A stretch of 64,000 nucleotides of DNA from Actinomadura citrea (GTDB lineage Bacteria > Actinomycetota > Actinomycetes > Streptosporangiales > Streptosporangiaceae): positions 4,960,001 through 5,024,000 of the forward strand of contig NZ_JACCBT010000001.1 in the NCBI RefSeq assembly GCF_013409045.1. The letters run 5' to 3'. The notes beneath the pieces were generated by a model, which was not told where the DNA came from, did no database searches, and saw nothing but the letters and a program-made list of their open reading frames with translations. Shown here one piece after another: positions 1 through 9,436 of this stretch (within the stretch, counting starts at the first letter, position 1; each line of letters begins with the position of its first letter). Made by a program: the position numbers and the translations under genes.

Positions 1-584
1 CCCACGTCGTTGCGGAAGACCGGGATGCCGCCGCCGCCCGCGCACACCACCACCGTGCCGAGCCGGACCAGCTCCCTGATCAGCCGCGTCTCGATCACCC
101 GCTGCGGCCGCGGGGACGGCACCACGCGGCGCCAGCGGTCCCCGTCGGGCCGGACGGTCCAGCCGTACTCGGAGGCGAGCTTCTCCGCCTCCTCGCGCTC
201 GTAGACCTGGCCGACGAACTTGGTGGGATTCTGGAACGCCGGGTCCACCGCCGACACCAGCGTCTGGTTGATCATCGCCATCACCTGGCGGCCGGGCAGC
301 GCGTTCTGCAGGGCCTGGAGCATCCAGTAGCCGATCATGCCCTGGGTCTCGGCGCCGATCGTGTCCAGCGGGTAGGGCCGGGTCAGGTTCGGGTCGTTGA
401 CGCTCTCCAGCGCCAGCACCCCGACCTGCGGCCCGTTCCCGTGCGTGATGATCAGCTCGTGCCGCTCGGCGAGCGGCGCCAGCGACCGCACGGCCCGGTC
501 GACGTTGCCGCGCTGGAGCTCGGCGTCGGGCGTCTGCCCCCGCTTGACCAGCGCGTTCCCCCCGAGCGCGACGACCACGCGCAT
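1..584 (-). CDS. arcC: Carbamate kinase, C-terminus outside window
   Basis: Last step of the arginine deiminase pathway: carbamoyl phosphate plus ADP gives ATP, ammonia and CO2 in the cytoplasm. The N-terminus reads MRVVVALGGNALVKRG, the amino-acid-kinase glycine loop typical of carbamate kinase, followed by HGNGPQVG at about residue 48 and DTIGAETQGMIGY near residue 73. About 194 of the usual ~310 residues are present before the reading frame runs off the window start. The ATG at 584 is preceded by GGAGG at 588-592. It lies 28 bp downstream of arcB on the same strand, so it is probably co-transcribed with arcA-arcB. Identity is clear from motifs and operon. Confidence 0.93.
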   Translation of the reverse strand, partial: MRVVVALGGNALVKRGQTPDAELQRGNVDRAVRSLAPLAERHELIITHGNGPQVGVLALESVNDPNLTRPYPLDTIGAETQGMIGYWMLQALQNALPGRQVMAMINQTLVSAVDPAFQNPTKFVGQVYEREEAEKLASEYGWTVRPDGDRWRRVVPSPRPQRVIETRLIRELVRLGTVVVCAGGGGIPVFRNDV

Positions 585-612
585 GCGTCCTCCCCCTCCC
601 CGGCGGCCCCGC

Positions 613-1614
613 TCAGCCGAGCGTCGCCACCATGACCGCCTTGATCGTGTGCATCCGGTTCTCGGCCTCGTCGAAGACGATCGACGCCTCGGACTCGAAC
701 ACCTCGTCGGTGACCTCCAGGGCGTCCAGGCCGGTCCTGCGGTAGATCTCCTCCCCGACGGCGGTCCGCCGGTCGTGGAAGGCCGGCAGGCAGTGCATGA
801 ACCTGGAGGCCGGATTGCCGGTCGCCCGCATGACCTCGGCGTTCACCTGGTAGGGCGCGAGCATCGCGATCCGCTCGTCCCACACCTCGGCCGGTTCGCC
901 CATCGACACCCACACGTCGGTGATGACGAAGTCGGCGCCGCGCACGCCGTCCGCGACGTCCTCGGTGACGGTGATGCTCGCACCCGTCCCGGCCGCGACC
1001 GCGCGGGACGGCCCGACGACCGTCTCCTCGTCGGGCCAGAGGGCGCGCGGGGCGACGATGCGGACGTTCATGCCGAGCAGCGCCCCGGCCGCCACGTAGG
1101 AGTGCCCCATGTTGTTGCGCGCGTCGCCCAGGTACGCGTACGTGACCTCGCGCAACGGCCTGCCGCCGTGCTCGCGCATGGTGAGCATGTCGGCGAGCAT
1201 CTGCGTCGGGTGCCACTCGTCGGTCAGGCCGTTCCACACCGGGACGCCCGCGTGCTCGGCCAGTTCCTCGATGCGCCTCTGGCCGGCCCCCCGGTACTGG
1301 ATGCCGTCGTACATCCGTCCGAGGACGCGCGCCGTGTCCTTCATCGACTCCTTGTGGCCGATCTGCGTCCCGCCGGGGTCGAGGTAGGTGACGTGGGCGC
1401 CCTGGTCGTGCGCGGCGACCTCGAACGCGCAGCGGGTGCGGGTGGAGGCCTTCTCGAAGATGAGCGCGATGTTCCTGCCCGCCAGCGCCTGCGTCTCCGT
1501 CCCGCCGCGCCTGGCCGCCTTCAGGTCGGCCGCCAGGTCGATGAGGTGTTCGAACTCGCCCGGCGTGAAGTCGAGTTCCCTGAGCAGGCTGCGGCCGCGC
1601 AGCTCGGCCGCCAT
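613..1614 (-). CDS. arcB: Ornithine carbamoyltransferase, catabolic
   Basis: 333 residues, normal length for the family. Interconverts citrulline plus phosphate and ornithine plus carbamoyl phosphate. The carbamoyl-phosphate motif STRTR is at residues 57-61. HPTQ, DARNNM and the HCLP motif (MHCLPAFHD) follow in order. The ATG at 1614 shares its A with the arcA stop (TGATG), so translation is coupled to arcA. Its place between arginine deiminase and carbamate kinase argues for the catabolic role, citrulline phosphorolysis, rather than the anabolic ArgF role; sequence alone would not separate them. STRTR rather than the SMRTR of putrescine-type enzymes supports ornithine as substrate. Confidence 0.93.
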   Translation of the reverse strand: MAAELRGRSLLRELDFTPGEFEHLIDLAADLKAARRGGTETQALAGRNIALIFEKASTRTRCAFEVAAHDQGAHVTYLDPGGTQIGHKESMKDTARVLGRMYDGIQYRGAGQRRIEELAEHAGVPVWNGLTDEWHPTQMLADMLTMREHGGRPLREVTYAYLGDARNNMGHSYVAAGALLGMNVRIVAPRALWPDEETVVGPSRAVAAGTGASITVTEDVADGVRGADFVITDVWVSMGEPAEVWDERIAMLAPYQVNAEVMRATGNPASRFMHCLPAFHDRRTAVGEEIYRRTGLDALEVTDEVFESEASIVFDEAENRMHTIKAVMVATLG

Positions 1615-2855
1615 CAGGCGTCCCGGACGAGCGGGCAGCTCATGCAGCGCGGGCCGCCGCGGCCCCGGCCGAGCTCGCTGCCGCGGATCGTGATGACCTC
1701 GACGCCGTTCCGGCTCAGGTGGTTGTTGCTCGTGGCGTTGCGCTCGTAGGCGACGACCACGCCGGGCGCGACGGCCAGGACGTTCGCGCCGTCGTCCCAC
1801 TGCTCGCGCTCGGCGGAGAACACGTCCTGGGTCGGGGCGAGGACCGTGATGTCGTCCAACCCGAGCGCGGCGGCGACGGCCCGGTGCATGTCCTCCGCCG
1901 GATGATCGGTGATCTTGAGTTCCTTCTCGTTGTCGCCGGGCTCCACGGTGTGGGACGGCAGCATGCCCATCCCCGCGTACTTGGTGAACACCCCGTGGTC
2001 GACCATCGTCATGACCGTGTCCAGGTGCATGAACGCCCGCCTGCGCGGCATCCGCAGCGCGACGATCCGGTCGCAGGAGCCCCCGGCGAACAGCGCCTGG
2101 GCCAGCATCTCGACGGCCTGCGGCTGCGTGCGCTCGCTCATCCCGACCAGCACGGCGCCGTTCCCGAGGACCAGCACGTCGCCGCCCTCCAGCGTCGCCG
2201 GCGCCATGGCGGTGCCGCGGTTCCACACGTGGTACCCGCCCTCGGCGGGCCGGTCGTAGCCGGTCGCGAACAGCGGGTGCCAGCGGTAGACCGCCTCCAT
2301 GTTCACCGTCTCGCGCATCCGGGCCTTCATGCGCATCGTGTTGATCGACACGCCGTCGTAGATCCAGCAGGACGTGTCGCGGGTGAACAGGTGGTTGGGC
2401 AGCGGCGGCAGGACGAACCCGTCCATGCCGAGGGAGTGGAACGCGATGGACGCCGGCTCGGGCATCCGCTCCAGCATCTCCCGCTTGGTGATGCCCCCGA
2501 TCAGGAACGCCGCCAGCTCCGCCACGTCCATGGCGTCGAAGCAGTTGCGGATCGCGTCGGTCGCCAGCGGGCCGAACCAGTGCGGGTCGACCACCCTGTC
2601 GAGGATGTGCCGGCGCGCCTCGGGGATCGTGACGGTCTCGCCGAGCAGGTCGATCAGCAGATGCGTCCGCACGCCCTGGGCGCGCAGCACGTCCTCGAAC
2701 TCCTCGTGCTCCTCCACGGCCCGCCGGACCCACAGCACGTCGTCGAACAGCAGCCCGGCGGCGTTGGAGGGGGTGAGCCGCTTCAGGGACAGCTCGGGCC
2801 GGTGCAGCAGCACCTCCCGGAGCCGGCCCACCTCCGAATCGACGCGGAACGCCAT
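1614..2855 (-). CDS. arcA: Arginine deiminase
   Basis: 413 residues. Hydrolyses L-arginine to citrulline and ammonia; first gene of the ADI operon. The C-terminal motif GGPRCMSCPL carries the probable nucleophile Cys404, aligned by eye with the RCMSMPL cysteine of mycoplasmal ADI. Other family motifs are FTRDTSCW, EGGDVLVLGNG and HLDTVMTMVD. I chose the ATG at 2855 because GGAGG at 2861-2865 sits five bases upstream; a GTG six bases earlier lies inside that ribosome site. The operon would supply ATP from arginine under oxygen or energy limitation, as known for this pathway. Confidence 0.94.
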   Translation of the reverse strand: MAFRVDSEVGRLREVLLHRPELSLKRLTPSNAAGLLFDDVLWVRRAVEEHEEFEDVLRAQGVRTHLLIDLLGETVTIPEARRHILDRVVDPHWFGPLATDAIRNCFDAMDVAELAAFLIGGITKREMLERMPEPASIAFHSLGMDGFVLPPLPNHLFTRDTSCWIYDGVSINTMRMKARMRETVNMEAVYRWHPLFATGYDRPAEGGYHVWNRGTAMAPATLEGGDVLVLGNGAVLVGMSERTQPQAVEMLAQALFAGGSCDRIVALRMPRRRAFMHLDTVMTMVDHGVFTKYAGMGMLPSHTVEPGDNEKELKITDHPAEDMHRAVAAALGLDDITVLAPTQDVFSAEREQWDDGANVLAVAPGVVVAYERNATSNNHLSRNGVEVITIRGSELGRGRGGPRCMSCPLVRDA

Positions 2856-3015
2856 CCCCACCTCCCCGGAGCACGGCCACGGCGCCGCGACTCCCCCAGA
2901 GCGCGGATTCCCCGGGGCGCGGCGGCGAAACTAGATCGACTTCCACCGGGCGGCTTTACCGCGACTTCACGCCGGCGGCGCCGGGACCGGGCGCGGAGCT
3001 GTCCTGCCCCGGACC

Positions 3016-3021
3016 TAAACT
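3016..3021 (+). promoter_or_regulatory. -10 box, leaderless-type promoter of ABC transporter
   Basis: TAAACT ends seven bases before the ATG at 3029, which has no ribosome-binding site of its own. This spacing would put the transcription start at or next to the start codon. Confidence 0.55.
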
Positions 3022-3028
3022 CGTCACC

Positions 3029-3951
<923 letters not shown>

Positions 3952-3955
<4 letters not shown>

Positions 3956-4722
3956 CGACCTCGCTGGACCTCGCCCCCGCGCCGGGCGCCGCGCCGCTGC
4001 CGCGCATGATCCTCTCCCAGACCGGCTACGAGTTCCGCGCCGTGCTGCGCAACGGCGAGCAGCTGCTGCTCACACTGATCATCCCGGTGGTGCTGCTCGC
4101 GCTGTTCAGCGCCACGTCCCTGCTGGACCTCGGCGCGGGCCGCCGCGTCGACTTCCTGGCGCCCGGCATCCTCGCCCTCGCGGTGATGTCCACCGCGTTC
4201 ACCGGCCAGGCCATCGGCACCGGCTTCGAGCGGCGCTACGGCGTCCTCAAGCGGCTCGGCGCGACCCCGCTGCCGCGCGGCGGGCTCATCGCCGCCAAGA
4301 CGCTCAGCGTGGTCGCGGTCGAGGCCGTGCAGGCCGCGGTGGTCTGCGCCGTGGCGCTGGCGCTCGGCTGGCACCCGCACGGCGACCCCGCCTCGGTGGT
4401 CGTCCTGCTGCTGCTCGGCACCGCCGCGTTCAGCGGGTTCGGGCTGCTCATGGCCGGGACGCTGCGCGCCGAGGCCACCCTGGCCGCCGCCAACCTCGTC
4501 TACATCCTGCTGCTCGCCCTCGGCGGCGTCGTCTTCCCGCTGGACCGGTTCCCCGGCGCGGTGCGCTCCGCCCTGGAGCTGCTGCCGATCTCGGCGCTCT
4601 CCGAGGGGCTGCGCCAGGTCCTCCAGCACGGCGCCGCGTTCCCCGGCCGGCCGCTGGCGGTCCTCGCCGTGTGGGCCGTCGCGGGCCTCGTCCTGGCCGC
4701 CCGCTTCTTCAAGTGGGAGTAG
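3952..4722 (+). CDS. ABC-2 type transporter permease
   Basis: 256 residues, membrane partner of the preceding ATPase. About six hydrophobic segments are visible: LLLTLIIPVVLLALFSAT, FLAPGILALAVMSTAFTG, a pair around residues 120-165, NLVYILLLALGGVVFPL and the last near the C-terminus. The motif GVLKRLGATPLPRG between segments 2 and 3 is typical of ABC-2 permeases. The start is the GTG at 3952, which overlaps the upstream stop (GTGA); a longer frame exists upstream but would run through the ATPase gene. Substrate unknown. Confidence 0.88.
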
Positions 4723-4725
4723 CGC

Positions 4726-5685
4726 ATGGTCCTGTCTGAAGCGCCCGGCTCGTTCGGCGGCGCGTCCCACCCCGCCCGGCCTTCCTGGGCGCGGGCGCTG
4801 TCATCGCGGAAACTGTCGCTCGGGTCGGTGCCGCCGCCCGCGCTGATCCTGCTCGGCATCATCTCCCTGCAGGTCGGGGCGGGCATGGCCAAGCACCTTT
4901 TCGACCGGCTGCCGCCGAGCGCCGTCGTGACGATGCGCCTGCTGACCTCGGCGATCGTGCTGGGGTTCCTCAGCCGCAAGGCGCTGCGGACCGTCCTGCG
5001 CGACCACTCGCGCTCCAGCCTCGCGATCGCCGCCGGCTTCGGGCTGGCGCTGGCGCTGATGAACTTCTCGATCTACCAGTCGTTCTCGCGGATCCCGCTG
5101 GGCGTCGCGGTCACGATCGAGTTCCTCGGGCCGCTCCTGGTCTCGATCGTCGCCTCCCGGCGCCCCCGCGACGCGCTGTGGGTCGTGCTGGCGGGCGCCG
5201 GGGTCGTCCTGCTCGCCAGGGGCGGCAGCGGCGCCCTCGACCCGGTCGGCATCGCGTTCGCCCTGCTGGCGGGGGCGTGCTGGGCGGGCTACATCGTGCT
5301 CACCGCCGCGACCGGCAGGCGGTTCCCCGGCTCCACCGGCCTGGCGCTCGCCAGCGTCGTCGGGACCGTCGCGATCCTCCCGCTCGGCGTGGCGTCCGCG
5401 GGCACCGCCCTGCTGGACCCGCGGCTGGTGCTGATCGGCCTCGGCGTCGGGCTGCTGTCGTCGGTGATCCCGTACTCGCTCGAACTGGAGGCGCTGCGGC
5501 GGATGCCCGCCCGCGTCTTCGGGATCCTCATGAGCCTGGAGCCCGCCGTCGCGGCGCTCGTCGGGGTGGCGCTGCTGGGCGAGATCCTCACGGCGCGCCA
5601 GTGGGTCGCGATCTGCTGCGTCATCGTCGCCTGCGCGGGCGCCACCCGGAGCCGGAAGGAGCCGCCCGAGGCCCCTGAGGCCTGA
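4726..5685 (+). CDS. EamA/DMT-family permease (RhtA-like)
   Basis: 319 residues with about ten hydrophobic segments in two EamA repeats. After a ~35-residue soluble N-terminus come VPPPALILLGIISLQVGAG and RLLTSAIVLGFLS. The second repeat starts near FALLAGACWAGYIVLTA and ends in the motif MSLEPAVAALVGVALLGE, which resembles threonine/homoserine exporters of the RhtA branch. It starts only 3 bp after the ABC permease stop, so it is probably in the same transcript. An amino-acid or metabolite efflux role is inferred from the family. Confidence 0.86.
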   Translation: MVLSEAPGSFGGASHPARPSWARALSSRKLSLGSVPPPALILLGIISLQVGAGMAKHLFDRLPPSAVVTMRLLTSAIVLGFLSRKALRTVLRDHSRSSLAIAAGFGLALALMNFSIYQSFSRIPLGVAVTIEFLGPLLVSIVASRRPRDALWVVLAGAGVVLLARGGSGALDPVGIAFALLAGACWAGYIVLTAATGRRFPGSTGLALASVVGTVAILPLGVASAGTALLDPRLVLIGLGVGLLSSVIPYSLELEALRRMPARVFGILMSLEPAVAALVGVALLGEILTARQWVAICCVIVACAGATRSRKEPPEAPEA

Positions 5686-5756
5686 GCGGTGGCGGCCCCG
5701 TGTGGCAGCGTGGAAGGATCGGGACGTCGCGATCATCAAGCCGGAGAGGAGCCGCC

Positions 5757-6593
5757 GTGATCGGCCGGAGCGAGGACCAGGGGATTCCGCCCGAGTTCTT
5801 CGAGGCGGGGTCGGCGTCGTTCGTCGACTTCCTGCGCCTGCACTCCCCTGAGCTGCTGCCCGTCAACCGGGTGCCCGAGGGGGACGCGCCCGAACTGCCG
5901 CACGGGACGACGGTCCTGGCGCTGACGTTCCCGGGCGGCGTCATGATGGCCGGCGACCGGCGCGCCACGCAGGGCCACCGCATCGCCTACCGCGAGCTCG
6001 ACAAGGTGCAGCGCGCCGACGAGTACTCCGCCGTCGCCTTCGCGGGCACGGTCGGGCTGGCGCTGGAGATGGTCCGGCTGTTCCAGGTGGAGCTGGAGCA
6101 CTACGAGAAGATGGAGACCGTCCCGCTGTCGCTGCCGGGCAAGGCCCGCCGCCTCGGCGCCGTGATCCAGGCCAACCTCGCGCAGGCCCTCCAAGGGCTC
6201 GCGGTCGTCCCGCTGTTCGCCGGCCTCGACCCCGGTTCCGGCGAGGCGCGAATCTACACCTACGACATCACCGGCGCCCCGCAGGAGGCCCGCGGCTTCC
6301 ACGCGGACGGCTCCGGCTCCCCGTACGCGACCGGCGCGCTGAAGAAGCTCTACCGCGACGACCTGTCCCTGGAGGACGCCGCCACCGTGTGCGTCCAGGC
6401 CCTCTACGACGCGGCCGACGACGACACCGCCACCGGCGGCCCCGACCCGGCCCGGCGCATCTACCCGACGATCGCGGTCGTCACCGCCGACGGCTACCGG
6501 CGGCTGCCCGAGGAGCAGGTCGCGGCGATCGCCGGGGAGGTCGTGCGCGGCCGGACCGAGCGGCCCGGCGGACCCGTCGCGCCCCTGCGCTGA
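5757..6593 (+). CDS. prcB: 20S proteasome beta subunit, orphan copy
   Basis: 278 residues. N-terminal-nucleophile protease subunit of the actinobacterial 20S proteasome. A 50-residue propeptide is followed by HGTTVLALTFPGG. Cleavage before Thr51 would expose the catalytic threonine. Counting from it, Asp17 (MAGDRRATQG) and Lys33 (ELDKVQ) are both present, so the active site looks intact, and the YDAADDDTATGGPD motif matches mycobacterial PrcB closely. The start is GTG 5757 with GGAGAGGAG at 5743-5751; an upstream ATG at 5700 lacks a ribosome site. No prcA, pup, dop or pafA is nearby, so this lies outside the usual proteasome locus and may be a second beta paralogue. Confidence 0.9.
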   Translation: MIGRSEDQGIPPEFFEAGSASFVDFLRLHSPELLPVNRVPEGDAPELPHGTTVLALTFPGGVMMAGDRRATQGHRIAYRELDKVQRADEYSAVAFAGTVGLALEMVRLFQVELEHYEKMETVPLSLPGKARRLGAVIQANLAQALQGLAVVPLFAGLDPGSGEARIYTYDITGAPQEARGFHADGSGSPYATGALKKLYRDDLSLEDAATVCVQALYDAADDDTATGGPDPARRIYPTIAVVTADGYRRLPEEQVAAIAGEVVRGRTERPGGPVAPLR

Positions 6594-6619
6594 GCGCCGG
6601 AAACGTCGTACCCGGCTTC

Positions 6620-6625
6620 TAGACT
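6620..6625 (+). promoter_or_regulatory. -10 box, leaderless-type promoter of polX
   Basis: TAGACT ends six bases before the ATG at 6632; no ribosome-binding site lies between them. Confidence 0.55.
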
Positions 6626-6631
6626 CGGCCC

Positions 6632-8350
6632 ATGGCACGGGCGAACGACGAGGCTGCGGCCCTCATCCAGGAACTGGCGGACCTGCTGTCCATCACGGGC
6701 GGCGACGCTTTCAAGATCAGGGCGTACGAGAAGGCGGCGCGGGCGGTCGCGGGCCACCCCGGCGACATCGCCGGCCTCGACCTGGCCGGGCTCCGCACGA
6801 TCTCGGGGGTGGGCGACGCGATCGCCAAGAAGCTCCTCGACTACAACACCACCGGAACGATCCGGCAGGTGGAGGAGCTGCGCACGCAGATCCCGGCCGG
6901 GGTCCGCGCCCTGACGGCCATCCCCACGCTCGGCCCGAAGAAGGCCCTCGCCGTCTACGAGGCGCTCGGCGTCTCCTCGGTGGACGAGCTGGCCGCCGCC
7001 GTCCAGGAGGGCCGGCTCCGCGGGCTCAAGGGCTTCGGCGCCAAGACCGAGGAGAACATCCTCCACGGCATCGAGCTGATGCGCAGCTCCGGCGAGCGCG
7101 TCCTGGTCGACGCCGCGGCGGGCGTCGCCGACGAGATCGTCGCGGCCCTGTCCGAACTGCCCCAGGTGGAGCGCTGCGCCCACGCCGGCTCGCTGCGCCG
7201 GATGCGCGAGACGATCGGCGACGTGGACGTGCTGGCCGCCTCCCGCGACCCGCGTCCGATCATGGAGGCGTTCACCGCGCTCCCGTTCGTCGCTGAGGTG
7301 ATCGCGGGCGGCGACAAGAAGACCTCGATCCGCACCGCCCAGGGCCTGCAGGTCGACCTGCGCGTCGTCCCGCCCGAATCGTGGGGCGCCGCGCTCCAGT
7401 ACTTCACCGGCTCGCAGGCCCACAACATCCGCACCCGCGAGATCGCCGTGAGGGCGCGGCTCAGGCTGTCGGAGTACGGGCTGTTCGACGCCCGGACCGA
7501 CGAGCTGATCGTGTCCAGGACCGAGGAGGAGGTCTACGAGCGCCTCGGGCTCCCCTGGGTCCATCCCACCCTCCGCGAGGACTCCGGCGAGATCGAGGCG
7601 GCGCTGAAGGACGAACTGCCCCACCTGGTGACCGTCGAGGACCTCCGCGGCGACCTGCACAGCCACACCGACCTGACCGACGGCGTCGCCTCCCTGGAGG
7701 ACATGGCCGCCGCCGCGCGGGACCGCGGCCTGGAGTACTACGCGATCACCGACCACGCGCCGAACCTGGTCATGCAGCGCATGACCGACGAGAAGATGCT
7801 CGCCCAGCGCGCGCAGGTCGCCGAGCTGCGGGAGCGGTTCCCCGGCCTCACGCTCCTGCACGGCACCGAGCTCAACATCGACCCCGACGGCGGCGTCGAC
7901 TGGGACGCCGACTTCCTGTCCGGCTTCGACGTCTGCGTCGCCTCCGTCCACTCCCACTTCACGCAGGACGAGGCGAGCATGACCCGGCGGCTCGTCCGCG
8001 CGTGCGAGAACCCCCACGTCCACGTGATCGGGCACCCCACCGCCCGCAGCATCGGCCGCCGGGCGCCGGTGAACGCCGACTGGGACGAGGTGTTCCGCGC
8101 CGCCGCCCGCACCGGCACCGCGATGGAGATCGACTCCTTCCCCGACCGCCTCGACCTGCCCGCCGACCTGATCCGGCGCGCGAAGCGGTTCGGCGTGAAG
8201 TTCTCCATCGACACCGACGCCCACTCGGTGGGCCACCACCGCAACATCCGCTACGGCGTCGGCACCGCCCAGCGGGGCTGGCTGACCCCCGACGACGTCA
8301 TCAACACCTGGCCGCTGGAGCGCCTCCGCGCGTTCCTGCGCAAGGCCTGA
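6632..8350 (+). CDS. polX: Family X DNA polymerase with C-terminal PHP domain
   Basis: 572 residues, usual length for bacterial PolX. Gap-filling DNA repair polymerase fused to a PHP 3'-5' exonuclease/phosphatase domain. Helix-hairpin-helix motifs near residues 55-70 and 95-140 (ISGVGDAIAKK, IPTLGPKKA, LKGFGAKTE) bind DNA. The nucleotidyltransferase motif GSLRRMRETIGDVDVL is at 186-201 with metal ligands Asp197 and Asp199, and a third Asp near 242. The PHP domain begins at DLHSHTDLTDG (341-351) with further His residues in TDHAPN, HSHF and IGHPT. It runs convergently into ctaA with a 7-bp gap. Confidence 0.92.
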   Translation: MARANDEAAALIQELADLLSITGGDAFKIRAYEKAARAVAGHPGDIAGLDLAGLRTISGVGDAIAKKLLDYNTTGTIRQVEELRTQIPAGVRALTAIPTLGPKKALAVYEALGVSSVDELAAAVQEGRLRGLKGFGAKTEENILHGIELMRSSGERVLVDAAAGVADEIVAALSELPQVERCAHAGSLRRMRETIGDVDVLAASRDPRPIMEAFTALPFVAEVIAGGDKKTSIRTAQGLQVDLRVVPPESWGAALQYFTGSQAHNIRTREIAVRARLRLSEYGLFDARTDELIVSRTEEEVYERLGLPWVHPTLREDSGEIEAALKDELPHLVTVEDLRGDLHSHTDLTDGVASLEDMAAAARDRGLEYYAITDHAPNLVMQRMTDEKMLAQRAQVAELRERFPGLTLLHGTELNIDPDGGVDWDADFLSGFDVCVASVHSHFTQDEASMTRRLVRACENPHVHVIGHPTARSIGRRAPVNADWDEVFRAAARTGTAMEIDSFPDRLDLPADLIRRAKRFGVKFSIDTDAHSVGHHRNIRYGVGTAQRGWLTPDDVINTWPLERLRAFLRKA

Positions 8351-8357
8351 GCGCGGG

Positions 8358-9356
8358 TCAGGCGGGCTGGGGCGCCTCGGCGGGCCGCGGGGCCGCCGAG
8401 GCCGGGTCCGCGGCCGCGGAGGCGGGGCCCCGGTCCCGCAGGGCGAAGAACAGGCGGAACGCCGCGATCCACATCAGCACCGACCCGAGCATGTGCAGCA
8501 GCACCAGGCCGGCGGGCACGCCGAGGAAGTACTGGGTGTAGCCGACGGCGCCCTGCAGGACGATCAGCCCGGCCAGCTCGTGGGCGCGGCGGCGGGCGGC
8601 GGCGGGCGCCCCCGCGCGGTGCAGGGCCACGATGGCGAGCACCGTCAGGGCGATGGTGAGCCACGCCAGCTCGCCGTGGATCCGGGCGACGTCGGTGATG
8701 TCGAACCCGTAGCGGCGCGACTCGGCGTCGCCCGCGTGAGGGCCGGTGCCGGTGACGACGGTGCCCGCGACGAGCACGGCGGCGCAGGAGACCAGCAGCG
8801 CGGCGGCGAGGCGGCGCGTCCAGGGCCCGGCGAGCGGCCGGGGCGGCGCGTCGCCCTCTCCCGCGCGGATCCACAGCGCGACGCAGAACACCAGCAGGGC
8901 CGGCGAGACGAGGAAGTGCAGCGAGACCGCCGCCGGGTGCAGCTCGGTCAGCACGACGATGCCGCCGATGACCGCCTGAGCGACCACGCTCATCGGCTGG
9001 GCCAGCGCCCACCACACCAGGCCCCGGCGGCGCGGCCGCAGCCGCAGCGCGGCGACGAACACCAGCACGCCGACGCCCAGCACCACGAAGGTGATCAGCC
9101 GGTTGCCGAACTCGATCGACATGTTGAGCACATGGTGCTCAGGATCGTGGGTCGGCACGAGGCTGTCACCGGAGCAGCGCGGCCAGTCGGGGCAGCCGAG
9201 GCCGGACTTGGTGACGCGGACGGCGCCGCCGCTGACGACGATCACCACGTTGCCGATGACGCCGATCAGCGCGAGCAGCCGCAGCGACCCGGGCGTCGGG
9301 CGCCACACGCTGTTCCAGGTCCGGATCAGGAGGTTGGAGGACTCTCGCTCTGCCAC
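8358..9356 (-). CDS. ctaA: Heme A synthase (COX15/CtaA family)
   Basis: 332 residues. Converts heme O to heme A for aa3-type cytochrome oxidase in the membrane. About eight transmembrane segments; the first extracytoplasmic loop has the cysteine pair CPDWPRC (GLGCPDWPRCSG) and then HVLNMSIEFGNRL with a heme-ligand His. Other candidate ligand histidines are in VSLHFLVSP, ARIHGELAW and LLHMLGS. The start is GTG 9356, preceded by a TACGAT box seven bases upstream and no ribosome site. Acts after CtaB, encoded at 10772-11773. The C-terminus is an Ala/Pro-rich tail. Confidence 0.91.
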   Translation of the reverse strand: MAERESSNLLIRTWNSVWRPTPGSLRLLALIGVIGNVVIVVSGGAVRVTKSGLGCPDWPRCSGDSLVPTHDPEHHVLNMSIEFGNRLITFVVLGVGVLVFVAALRLRPRRRGLVWWALAQPMSVVAQAVIGGIVVLTELHPAAVSLHFLVSPALLVFCVALWIRAGEGDAPPRPLAGPWTRRLAAALLVSCAAVLVAGTVVTGTGPHAGDAESRRYGFDITDVARIHGELAWLTIALTVLAIVALHRAGAPAAARRRAHELAGLIVLQGAVGYTQYFLGVPAGLVLLHMLGSVLMWIAAFRLFFALRDRGPASAAADPASAAPRPAEAPQPA

Positions 9357-9363
9357 GGCACCA

Positions 9364-9369
9364 ATCGTA
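9364..9369 (-). promoter_or_regulatory. -10 box, leaderless-type promoter of ctaA
   Basis: On the minus strand TACGAT ends seven bases before the GTG at 9356. It supports that GTG as the start although no Shine-Dalgarno sequence is present. Confidence 0.55.
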
Positions 9370-9436
9370 TGGCCGGGTCCCCGCGACCGTGACCCGGCCC
9401 CCGGCCACCTCGCGCCGCTCCGCCCGCGTCCGCGGG

